Part shown: in pieces, positions 7,413 through 14,871 of the stretch | How positions within the stretch are numbered: the stretch's first letter is position 1 | Layout of the letters: each line of letters begins with the position of its first letter | DNA from: an uncultured Lachnospiraceae bacterium | GTDB lineage: Bacteria; Bacillota; Clostridia; Lachnospirales; Lachnospiraceae | Direction of reading: 5' to 3' | DNA: 53,291 nt | Assembly: GCA_910586715.1 (NCBI GenBank) | Contig: CAJUJG010000004.1 | Span: forward strand, 1-53,291 | Translations under genes and position numbers: made by a program | The notes under the pieces: generated by a model | Seen by the model: the letters and a program-made list of their open reading frames with translations, nothing else | Databases searched by the model: none | Told to the model about the DNA's origin: nothing

Positions 7413-8966
7413 ATGAGTATTTTGAATGTGGAAAATCTTTCTCACGGGTTTGGCGACCGGACAATTTTTACAGATGTTTCGTTTCGGCTTTTAAAGGGCG
7501 AGCATATTGGGCTAGTCGGGGCGAACGGCGAGGGAAAGTCTACTTTTATGAATATTATTACCGGAAAGTTAATGCCGGATGAGGGTAAGGTAGAATGGTC
7601 AAAAAATGTGCGTGTGGGGTATTTGGATCAGCATACGGCGCTTGAGAAGGGCATGACGGTGCGCGACGTTTTGGCGTCGGCGTTTGACTTTTTATATGAA
7701 ATGGAACGGCGCATGAATGAGATTTGCGACAAGATGGGTGATGCGTCGGAAGCAGAACTTGAGGCATATATGGAGGAGCTTGGTACGATTCAGGAGCTGT
7801 TGGATCATCATGATTTTTATATGATTGACGCAAAGGTGGAGGAGGTTGCGCGGGCGCTTGGCATTCTTGAGGTCGGGCTTGAGACGGATGTCACGGATTT
7901 GAGCGGCGGACAGCGCACAAAGCTGCTGCTTGGAAAGCTTTTGTTGGAAAAACCGGACATTTTGCTGTTGGACGAGCCGACGAATTATCTTGACGAAAAT
8001 CATATCGAATGGCTGAAGCGGTATCTTCAGGAATACGAGAATGCGTTTATTTTGATTTCACATGATATTCCGTTTTTGAATAGTGTGGTGAATCTGATTT
8101 ATCATATGAATAATGCGGAGTTGAACCGCTATGTAGGCGATTACGACAAGTTTCAGGAGGTCTATGCGATGAAAAAGTCGCAGCTTGAGGCGGCTTATAA
8201 TAAGCAGCAGAAGGAAATTTCCGACTTGAAGGATTTTGTGGCGCGCAATAAGGCGCGTGTGGCGACGCGGAATATGGCGATGTCGCGGCAGAAAAAGCTG
8301 GATAAAATGGATGTGATTGAACTTGCGTCGGAAAAACCAAAGCCTGTATTTCATTTTCAGGAAGCTCGCACGAGCGGACGGTATATTTTTACTTCTAAGG
8401 ACCTCGTGATTGGGTATGACGAAGCGCTTTCGAAACCGCTTGACTTGTCGATGGAACGCGGGCAGAAGGTGGTGCTTACGGGTGCGAACGGAATTGGAAA
8501 AACGACGCTTTTGAAAAGCATTTTGGGGCTGATTGCACCGCTTTCAGGCAGTGTGGAGCTTGGGGACTATCTTGAGATTGGGTATTTTGAGCAGGAGATG
8601 GACCAGTCGGTGGATACGACTTGTATTGAAGAGATTTGGAATACATTTCCTTCGTATACACAGTATGAGGTGCGTTCGGCGCTTGCAAAGTGCGGGCTTA
8701 CAACAAAGCATATAGAAAGCAAGGTAAAGGTGCTTAGCGGCGGCGAGCAGGCGAAGGTGCGGCTTTGTAAGCTGATTAACCGTCCGACGAATATTCTGCT
8801 GTTGGACGAGCCGACCAATCATTTGGATGTGGATGCGAAGGCGGAGCTGAAACGGGCGTTGCAGGCGTACAAGGGCAGTATCTTAATGGTTTGCCATGAG
8901 CCAGAGTTTTATGACGGACTGGCTACGGATGTGTGGGATTGTTCGGAGTGGAGTTTACGGATTTAA
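7413..8966 (+). CDS. ABC-F family ATPase (YkpA/YbiT-like)
   Basis: A 517-residue soluble protein with two ABC ATPase domains and no membrane part, the mark of ABC-F translation factors, which act on the ribosomal E-site (some rescue stalled or antibiotic-bound ribosomes). First domain: Walker A GANGEGKST, signature LSGGQ, Walker B LLLDEPTN; second: GANGIGKTT, LSGGE, LLLDEPTNHLD. A basic, helical linker lies between them. The frame is open further upstream, but MSILNVENLS starts the conserved fold; its GGAAAGG is about 14 nt away, rather far. The start is therefore fairly, not fully, sure. A housekeeping role is likelier than resistance, as no resistance-type arm can be judged by eye. Confidence 0.9.
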   Translation: MSILNVENLSHGFGDRTIFTDVSFRLLKGEHIGLVGANGEGKSTFMNIITGKLMPDEGKVEWSKNVRVGYLDQHTALEKGMTVRDVLASAFDFLYEMERRMNEICDKMGDASEAELEAYMEELGTIQELLDHHDFYMIDAKVEEVARALGILEVGLETDVTDLSGGQRTKLLLGKLLLEKPDILLLDEPTNYLDENHIEWLKRYLQEYENAFILISHDIPFLNSVVNLIYHMNNAELNRYVGDYDKFQEVYAMKKSQLEAAYNKQQKEISDLKDFVARNKARVATRNMAMSRQKKLDKMDVIELASEKPKPVFHFQEARTSGRYIFTSKDLVIGYDEALSKPLDLSMERGQKVVLTGANGIGKTTLLKSILGLIAPLSGSVELGDYLEIGYFEQEMDQSVDTTCIEEIWNTFPSYTQYEVRSALAKCGLTTKHIESKVKVLSGGEQAKVRLCKLINRPTNILLLDEPTNHLDVDAKAELKRALQAYKGSILMVCHEPEFYDGLATDVWDCSEWSLRI

Positions 8967-8973
8967 TGCTATT

Positions 8974-8999
8974 GGGACGCCTGTTTTTACAGACGTCCC
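8974..8999 (+). terminator. Hairpin behind the ABC-F gene
   Basis: GGGACGCCTG (8974-8983) pairs with CAGACGTCCC (8990-8999) with one bulge, 8 nt after the ABC-F stop codon and before the convergent PAS gene. It could serve both directions. Confidence 0.65.
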
Positions 9000-9014
9000 G
9001 TATTATGATGACTC

Positions 9015-9392
9015 TTAAATATCAAAATCATACAGCTTCGCCGTTTCCGCGTTTCTGTATTCGTGCTTTTCGTAATATCCGATTAGCGTACCGTCCTCGT
9101 CCCGAAGCGCGACCATATAGACGTCTTTATTTTCTTTTTCATTATATGACGTGTAGACGATGTTGTTTTCTTTGCTCTTGGCAAACCATAGGACTACTTT
9201 TTTAATCATTTTTGAAGAGTTCGGATTGTGACAGTCCAAGAGGCTTTTCCCTATGAGCGCTGCACCTCCCCATTTCTGATAACGGGCAATCGCTGTCGGA
9301 TTCATATAGATAATCTCATTTTCTAAGTTGCAGATTACGACTGCGCATCTGTCCTGTTCGATAATGCTTTTAAAATATTTTGATATTTCCAT
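9015..9392 (-). CDS. Single PAS-domain protein
   Basis: A 125-residue protein that is essentially one PAS domain: a start helix, CAVVICNLENEIIYMNPTA (about 17-35), IGKSLLDCH (47-55) and a final strand block GTLIGYYEKHEYR. It has no kinase, cyclase or HTH part, so it may sense a small molecule or act by protein contact. Related stand-alone PAS proteins are common in Clostridia with unknown roles. GAGGAG lies 8 nt before the ATG. A palindrome of the ATGACA-N4-TGTCAT class sits 20-39 nt upstream of the start, where it would overlap the leader or core promoter. Confidence 0.75.
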   Translation of the reverse strand: MEISKYFKSIIEQDRCAVVICNLENEIIYMNPTAIARYQKWGGAALIGKSLLDCHNPNSSKMIKKVVLWFAKSKENNIVYTSYNEKENKDVYMVALRDEDGTLIGYYEKHEYRNAETAKLYDFDI

Positions 9393-9411
9393 TTGTGTTT
9401 CTCCTCGCTTT

Positions 9412-9431
9412 AAATGACAGATGTGTCATTT
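9412..9431. promoter_or_regulatory. Palindrome AAATGACA-N4-TGTCATTT before the PAS gene
   Basis: A perfect 8-bp inverted repeat with spacer GATG. The same core ATGACA-N4-TGTCAT occurs at 27195, 39241, 49853 and 50452. Here it is intergenic, 20 nt upstream of the PAS gene start. It may be a protein-binding site; see findings. Confidence 0.6.
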
Positions 9432-9519
9432 TTTATATTGTGTGATTTATGGATTTATGTTCATAGTTTACACTATATTGTGTGTTTTTCCAAGCCAAAT
9501 TTATATAAAGCTTTTCCTG

Positions 9520-10077
9520 TTATCTGACGACTCTGATTTCAAACGCCGTTGTCTGCGGCGGAATGCTGGCGGTCATGAAGGCTGCATGGCGCACGCGGAC
9601 ACGCAGTCCGGGAACTAAGCCTGAGAAGTTCATCGGTCTTCCGAAGGCATTGAATATTTGTGCGTCGTCTGCTACGTTAAAGCGAATGACGGTTGACAGG
9701 TTTGCGTCGCTGATGGTTGTAAAGCTTCTGTTTTGTCTGTCGATGTCGACGATTCTGCCGATTGTTACGTTGTCATTTCGTGGTCTTCTTATCACTTGTA
9801 TGACAAATGCTGCGGACTGCGGCGGGATACTTCTTGTTGTGGCATTGGAGAAGGCGGCGTTTACGGTCATGCCGACTCTTAAGTCCGTTATCGGTATCCG
9901 GTTGCTGTTTTCGTCCAAAATTACGGTATTTCCGGTGACATTAAGGCGGATTTGCTGATTGTCGCGGCTGCAGGTTGGACAATCCGAATACGAAACCAGT
10001 ACAAAAGAACCGCCTCTGCCTGTTTCTACGGCATCAATTGTGCCGTTTGTGATTTGTGTTAAAAAATTATTGTCCAT
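9520..10077 (-). CDS. Hypothetical protein with an internal duplication
   Basis: A 185-residue soluble-looking protein of two similar halves (about 10-97 and 103-185). Each half ends in a near-repeat: SIPPQSAAFVIQVIRR in the first, SIPPQTTAFEIRVVR in the second, each preceded by a VGM/VPG turn and a short beta-rich block. A CPTC pair near residue 33 in the first half might bind metal. The pattern resembles beta-barrel repeats of DUF5666-like proteins, but the match is by eye. Two in-frame ATGs exist; the second (10077) has GAGGATG 7-8 nt upstream and is preferred. It stands alone between convergent or same-strand neighbours; function unknown. Confidence 0.7.
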   Translation of the reverse strand: MDNNFLTQITNGTIDAVETGRGGSFVLVSYSDCPTCSRDNQQIRLNVTGNTVILDENSNRIPITDLRVGMTVNAAFSNATTRSIPPQSAAFVIQVIRRPRNDNVTIGRIVDIDRQNRSFTTISDANLSTVIRFNVADDAQIFNAFGRPMNFSGLVPGLRVRVRHAAFMTASIPPQTTAFEIRVVR

Positions 10078-10148
10078 AAAGGTCATCCTCGTGTTTTCTT
10101 TTAGTATATGCGGGGGTGACTTTTTTTGACAAAATCAGTCGCTATCAA

Positions 10149-10685
10149 TTATTTCAAGTCTACCGTATATAATTCTTCTACAGGAGCCGTAATTTTAACC
10201 AATCCAATCTCAACGAATTTACCGCTGATTTTCCGAAATTCGCGGAGCACTAAATCACTTGCCCGAAAAAAAGCCTCCTCTTCATCATCACCGGTAAGCG
10301 CGATTGTACAATGCGGCACCCAACGGTCAGGACGATACCATTCCCAACCTTTTGCATCAAATTCTTTTAGGCTTTCAAATAACTCCCTTTGGAACTGATA
10401 CATAGCGCTATTCATGATAGGTGATACAAAGATTGTTTTTGTATCATTAAACATGCCGACGGAGCCAATGTAGGCGGGCATTCTTTTGTGGCTTTGGGCA
10501 AAATCCTTTAGGCTCTCGATGCAGCGGTTCTCATCCACATCATTGTAGCATGCCAACGTAAGATGCGGTCTTGTTTTCCACTCGAGAAATTTTGTACTGA
10601 TTTTTTCATCCGCAATTTTTTGAGACAGTTGATTGAGTTTTTGTTCCGTTTCCTCATCGAAGTATAATTCGATTGCATATTTCAT
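10149..10685 (-). CDS. 2'-5' RNA ligase / 2H phosphoesterase family protein
   Basis: A 178-residue member of the 2H phosphoesterase superfamily (LigT/ThpR-like), defined by two H-x-T motifs, seen here as RPHLTLACY (about 37-45) and VPHCTIALTG (about 118-127). Members hydrolyse 2',3'-cyclic phosphates or join RNA ends through 2'-5' bonds; the substrate here is unknown. Reading open further upstream is out of the fold; the ATG at 10685 has GAGGGGG 7 nt upstream. The gene follows the broken Rpn gene by 19 nt and may be cotranscribed with it, which could place an RNA-end enzyme next to a nuclease family by chance. Confidence 0.85.
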   Translation of the reverse strand: MKYAIELYFDEETEQKLNQLSQKIADEKISTKFLEWKTRPHLTLACYNDVDENRCIESLKDFAQSHKRMPAYIGSVGMFNDTKTIFVSPIMNSAMYQFQRELFESLKEFDAKGWEWYRPDRWVPHCTIALTGDDEEEAFFRASDLVLREFRKISGKFVEIGLVKITAPVEELYTVDLK

Positions 10686-10704
10686 AGTAGTCCCCCTCTT
10701 TTTT

Positions 10705-11607
10705 CTATTGAAGCTTTTCCTGCGCCTCCTCGCGGCTGAGGTCAAATGCTTCCATAAGCTCTGTTACGATTTGTTCATCTGTATAGTTGTTTTTTCGCAA
10801 TGCTTTTATCAGCCCGTCCATGCCGATTTTTCTTCCTTGTTCAAATACAAATTCGTCCTCTGCCTGGCGGTCGCGTTTGAATTTCAGCCGCATTTCGTGC
10901 TCTAACCGTATTCTGTCGGTCAGGCTTACTTCCCGCAACTCTTTAATTGCTTCCATAATTCCGCGGTTTTTTGTTTTTGATTTCAGCATATCTATTCTCC
11001 ATTCTTACCAAAGTCTGCGAATTTGGGCGTCAGCACAAATTTGCCGATTGAAAAATCTTTGATTTTTCAATCTATCCTCCTCTGTCTTTGCATTAAACAG
11101 GCTGTGCCATTCATCGAGCGGACATGGGTTTTCTTTGTTTGGATTCTTTTTCAATTCTATTGTGTGCAGTTCCAATACGTCCGAATACAACTTTCCATGT
11201 TTGTCGCGCAGTGCGTATATGTTATGATAGTCCGCGCGTTCGTCAATGTTAAAGTCCAATATGGATATCGCAATACATTTTTTTGCCTTTTTATAAGCTT
11301 CCCCACGCCTTAAATCGGCAGTATACATTTTTGCAAGATAAAAAATGCTTCTTTTTTCCCAATGCGACTGTTGTTTTATCTGCAATTCAATATTAATCTT
11401 TGTGTCATTATTGAGTTCCAGTTGGATGTCCAAAATGCCCTGTTTCTGTCGTTTATAGCGTTTCCAAAGGAACGGGTTCATAATCCGCACGGATTTGATG
11501 TCCGCAAGCGGAATATTCAGTACATCGCTGATAAAGTGTTTTCGGACAATTTCGTTGTCCATTATTTCCTTGATACAGAAATCGTACTTTAGTGATGTTA
11601 GTTTCAT
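10705..11607 (-). pseudogene. Rpn/PD-(D/E)XK nuclease-transposase family gene, interrupted
   Basis: The Rpn (recombination-promoting nuclease) family has a PD-(D/E)XK core. The N-terminal piece (200 codons from 11607, good AAGGAG site) carries ILDIQLELNND and NIELQIKQ, the D...E-x-Q catalytic signature. After TEEDR it runs into foreign sequence and a TAA at 11005. The C-terminal piece resumes in the same frame (MLKSKTKNRGIMEAI, 10989) and ends EEAQEKLQ like intact relatives. The two parts thus flank an in-frame insertion of about 75 bp (10996-11070) that carries the stop. The nuclease core might still be made as a truncated protein. An intact relative lies at 31651-32487. Confidence 0.8.
10996..11070. 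mobile_element. 75-bp insertion with a 12-bp-arm palindrome
   Basis: Foreign segment inside the Rpn gene, bounded by AGA on both sides (11071-11073 and 10996-10998). One end is a perfect palindrome, GATTGAAAAATC-N3-GATTTTTCAATC (11046-11072). Exact borders are uncertain by a few bases. It has no coding capacity; it may be a very small palindromic mobile repeat. Confidence 0.5.
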
Positions 11608-11712
11608 TATAGCCTCTCCTTACTGTTGTTTCAATTGATTTTCTTTCGAAATTAAATTCATTTTTTTGGAATTTATGGCGATATGCCATGATTTTTAAAA
11701 AGAATATTTTTG

Positions 11713-11741
11713 AGTATAACATACTTCCATTATGTAAACAA
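11713..11741 (-). promoter_or_regulatory. Predicted sigma-A promoter of the Rpn gene
   Basis: On the minus strand TTGTTT (11736-11741) and TATACT (11713-11718) are 17 nt apart, about 105 nt upstream of the Rpn ATG. Sequence match only. Confidence 0.5.
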
Positions 11742-11861
11742 GCCTTTTTAAGAATTATCTGAATTATCTGAAATTGCATGTAACAGGAAGCCAAAGGTTA
11801 AACTATTACAACTACACAAGTCAAACGCCTCGCAAAAATAAACTAATTCCCTAATCCCTAA

Positions 11862-11916
11862 CCCGTTTATAACATCTCAACGCCCGTTTATGACATTCGC
11901 AAAGCTCCTATAACAT
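11862..11916. promoter_or_regulatory. Triple direct repeat, probable LytTR operator
   Basis: Three copies of a CCCGTTTATAACAT-like box begin at about 11862, 11883 and 11904 (third copy weaker, CTCCTATAACAT), with a period of 20-21 bp. They end 50 nt before the start of the second LytTR regulator. LytTR proteins are known to bind imperfect direct repeats two helical turns apart, so autoregulation is a fair inference. Confidence 0.6.
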
Positions 11917-11966
11917 TTATGTCGATATATGTAATACATAATCTATTCGCAAAGCAGGTGGTTTCT

Positions 11967-12683
11967 ATGCTGTCCATAGCAGTATGTGACGATGAAATGA
12001 TTGAGTGCTGCAATATCGCAGGAAAAATCAAGAAAATATTAGATGAAATGAAAGTCCCCTGCACGATACGGCAGTTTTACAGCGGGCGGGAGTTTGTGCG
12101 GTCCGCAGGCAATTTTGACATTATTTTTCTTGATATTATCATGCATGATTTGGACGGACTGCGGACTGCACAGATTTTTCGGGAAAATGCATTTGACAAA
12201 ATCCTTATTTTTATCTCTTCCAGCAGGGATTATGTATTTGATGCCTATGACGTAGAGGCGTTTCAATATTTACTAAAGCCGATTGATAACCAAAAATTAA
12301 AAAGAGTGCTGCAAAAGGCTGTTTGGAAAATAGAAACGCCTTCGCAGGAATTTATAGTCGTCAACAAAGAGAGACAGACAACAAAGTGGTTTTTGAATGA
12401 CATTTACTATTTTGAAATCAGAGGAAGAATGGTTGAAATTCATGGGGCAAACGGTGTTTTTAGCTATTATGAACAGATTCATGTTTTGGAACAGAACCTG
12501 CGGGATAAAGGATTTTTCCGCTGCCACAAAAGTTATCTCATCAATCTAAAATATGTTGATGTCTATAATAAGCAGGAAGTAATCCTTGATAATGGGGAAC
12601 GAATTACAATCGCGAAACGAAGATACGCGGAATTTTGCAGGGAAATCCTTGCATATATGCGCAAAAACGGAGGCATTCTATGA
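11967..12683 (+). CDS. LytTR-family response regulator, cassette 2
   Basis: A 238-residue paralogue of the regulator at 6355-7062. The receiver domain has D8-D9, phospho-acceptor D56 (IIFLDIIM) and the lysine in YLLKPID; the LytTR domain has FFRCHKSYLINLKYVDVY. The ATG at 11967 starts the receiver fold and has AGGTGG 5 nt upstream, so the longer in-frame start is rejected. The stop overlaps the kinase start (ATGA, 12680-12683), implying translational coupling. Three direct repeats upstream (11862-11916) are likely its own operator. Confidence 0.92.
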   Translation: MLSIAVCDDEMIECCNIAGKIKKILDEMKVPCTIRQFYSGREFVRSAGNFDIIFLDIIMHDLDGLRTAQIFRENAFDKILIFISSSRDYVFDAYDVEAFQYLLKPIDNQKLKRVLQKAVWKIETPSQEFIVVNKERQTTKWFLNDIYYFEIRGRMVEIHGANGVFSYYEQIHVLEQNLRDKGFFRCHKSYLINLKYVDVYNKQEVILDNGERITIAKRRYAEFCREILAYMRKNGGIL

Positions 12684-14077
12684 ATCAGTTTTTTGATTAT
12701 TTTGATAGTATCCTGAAAGTGTCTTACTATTTCGTTTATCTATGGACCGCAGATATATTTTGCAGAAAGCATTTAGAAGCTTCAAAGAAATATAAACATT
12801 TGTTCTTATTTCCCTGTTTTATTGCATGGCTTTTGCTATACATTGCAGTAATGCGATATTCCGTTCCATACCTTTTTTATGCAATATTTCATCATCTGGT
12901 TTTAATTGCATGTGTGATATTGTTTTTTCGTGCGGACTTGGAGAAAAAAATTTTGGCGGCAGCGATATTAATAATGATTCCAACATTAATGGGGACTTTT
13001 TGCGATTCTTTTTTGTCATGTCTTGTACTGTTTTTATTGCACATGGTAAAAAATATCTCTGAACCGTTTTTAAGTGCGGGACAAATGTATGTAATTGAAG
13101 GCATCAGTTCTGTTACGACAATATTGATTCTATGGCGAATGTCAAAGTATCTTGTTCCTGTCTTTTATGGTAAAACACGAAAATGGTATGCCGCGTTGGC
13201 GCTTCCGCTGCTTAGCATTATCGCCGTAACGGAAGTGGCAAACTGGGGCGCGAGCAACGGCATTATGGTCAAAAGCGGGGGAACGATGGGATTCTATTAT
13301 GACCAGCTCTTCAGTCATATCCAGTTTTGCATTTTGGCGCTTTTGTGTCTGTCAGCGGCAGGATTTTATATTTTTGGAATGGAGCGCATTTCCTTAGAAC
13401 AGAAAAAGAACAATCAGTATTCGCTTCAAATTGCAGCATACAAAGCGTTGGAGAAACAATACAGAGAGTCGGAGCGGTTAAGGCATGACCTGAAAAATCA
13501 TATGAATGTTTTACTGGAATTGTCAGAAAAAAGGGAGTGGGAAAAGCTTGAAGACTATCTGAAAACCATGTTAAACCGTGCGGATTTGGAGCATGGGGAA
13601 GAAGTTACCGGTAACCGTGTAATTGACGTTCTTTTGTCCCAAAACAGGAAGCGGGCGGAAGAGAAAGATATTTTGTGGAAATGTGATGTGCGGGTGCCGA
13701 AAATAAATTCTATTAGCTCTTTTGATTTATGTGTGTTGTTTGGAAATATTTTGGATAATGCAGTTGAGGCATGTGAACGATTGCAATGCAGGGAACCGCA
13801 TTGTACCGTGCAGCCGTTTATTGATGTTCAAGCCAATGTTGTGAAGAAATGTTTTCTTTTAGAAGTGAAAAACAGTTCTGATGCTTCAGATTGCAGCGAA
13901 TTAAAATGCACAGGTAAAAAAAGCCCCCATGGGCATGGAATCGGGTTATTAAATATTCGTGATGTGGTGCATCGGTATAATGGCGTCATGGATATGGAGC
14001 TTCAGGACAATGTGTTTGTGATTTCGGTCTTAATTCCATTAAACATTCCCGTACATGACATCAAACAGGTCATTTAA
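12680..14077 (+). CDS. AgrC-like sensor histidine kinase, cassette 2
   Basis: A 465-residue membrane kinase with about six hydrophobic segments in residues 12-235 and a kinase core. H-box RLRHDLKNH with His269; N-box NILDNAVEAC; G-box region HGHGIGLLNIRDVV. GGAGG lies 6 nt before the ATG, which overlaps the regulator stop. It is a paralogue of the kinase at 5025-6317, with the same partner order. As there, no peptide-maturation (AgrB-like) gene is near, so the sensed signal is unknown. The last residues run into a 146-nt gap before the coiled-coil gene. Confidence 0.9.
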   Translation: MNQFFDYFDSILKVSYYFVYLWTADIFCRKHLEASKKYKHLFLFPCFIAWLLLYIAVMRYSVPYLFYAIFHHLVLIACVILFFRADLEKKILAAAILIMIPTLMGTFCDSFLSCLVLFLLHMVKNISEPFLSAGQMYVIEGISSVTTILILWRMSKYLVPVFYGKTRKWYAALALPLLSIIAVTEVANWGASNGIMVKSGGTMGFYYDQLFSHIQFCILALLCLSAAGFYIFGMERISLEQKKNNQYSLQIAAYKALEKQYRESERLRHDLKNHMNVLLELSEKREWEKLEDYLKTMLNRADLEHGEEVTGNRVIDVLLSQNRKRAEEKDILWKCDVRVPKINSISSFDLCVLFGNILDNAVEACERLQCREPHCTVQPFIDVQANVVKKCFLLEVKNSSDASDCSELKCTGKKSPHGHGIGLLNIRDVVHRYNGVMDMELQDNVFVISVLIPLNIPVHDIKQVI

Positions 14078-14223
14078 AACAAGAATATAACAGTCTTTTG
14101 CGAAATAGCCGAAACAAGAAGTAAATCGTTCAGACGGATTATAAAAGGCATTACATAACGTTTGCATAAAATGCTTTTGGTTATCAAATATTTAGAGGCT
14201 TTGGAAGGAATGGAGGATGAAGT

Positions 14224-14754
14224 ATGAATACAAAGACAATGGAAGGACTTGTGGGCGCAAGGACAAATATGGAATTGCTGAATACGCCGTTTCGGGTTTT
14301 TAAAGAGGCAAGGCGTAAGGGCGATACGGAAACCATGAAACGGGCAATGGGATATGTCAACGACTTTTCTGACAAGGCGCAGGAGTATAAAGAAGAAGCC
14401 GATGTGGGAATGGAGGAAGACGCAAAGGCAGCGAGGGAACGCGAGAAATTAGAACGCGAAAAGGCAATCGAACAGCGCAGGAAAGAGCGCGAGGAGCTTG
14501 AGGCAAGAACGGAAGAAAGCAAGGATACGGATAATAACGCGGAGAAATCTGCAAATAAGGAGACGGACACGGTAGAGGTAAGTGAGGACGGTAAGGTGTT
14601 ATTAAAGCAAACTGTTGACGCGCAACATACGGATTTTGAGCAAAGCACTTCTGTAAATCCACAAAACGTCACCGGAAGCGAGCCTGTTACCTATACGGCT
14701 GTTGGCGCGGTTTGTCCGCCTGCGCAAACGCCGACGATTTCGGTTTCCGTGTAA
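14224..14754 (+). CDS. Charged coiled-coil protein of unknown function, cassette 2
   Basis: A 176-residue hydrophilic protein without signal or membrane segment. A helix-rich first half (about 20-60) is followed by a very charged coiled coil (about 55-103, Glu/Lys/Arg-rich), an acidic Asn/Asp-rich linker, and a beta-prone tail with VSEDGKVLLKQT and a Pro-rich end. GGAGG precedes the ATG by 8 nt. It follows a LytTR/AgrC pair, as does the protein at 4384-4929. The two share composition, size, a short DGK/NGNK turn and a VTG near the end rather than strong identity. Family not recognised; a regulated effector of the two-component pair is inferred from context only. Confidence 0.75.
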   Translation: MNTKTMEGLVGARTNMELLNTPFRVFKEARRKGDTETMKRAMGYVNDFSDKAQEYKEEADVGMEEDAKAAREREKLEREKAIEQRRKEREELEARTEESKDTDNNAEKSANKETDTVEVSEDGKVLLKQTVDAQHTDFEQSTSVNPQNVTGSEPVTYTAVGAVCPPAQTPTISVSV

Positions 14755-14809
14755 AAATCGGGATACTCTCTTACCATCAGCCAGGCGCTGAACCGGCTTG
14801 ATTTATTAC

Positions 14810-14858
14810 AAAATCAGCAGGGCATGCGAGCTTATAGAACGCGTGTTCTGCTGATTTT
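14810..14858. terminator. Bidirectional hairpin between convergent genes
   Basis: Perfect 11-bp arms AAAATCAGCAG (14810-14820) and CTGCTGATTTT (14848-14858) lie between the coiled-coil gene (stop 14754) and the alpha-galactosidase gene (stop 14872). A-rich and T-rich flanks on either side suit termination in both directions. Confidence 0.75.
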
Positions 14859-14871
14859 AATACAAGCAGTT

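Noticed and set aside
7558..8822. Several long open frames on the minus strand under the ABC-F gene
   Set aside because: They lack ribosome binding sites and family features, have odd His/Ser/Pro-rich composition, and mirror the G-rich codons of the real gene.
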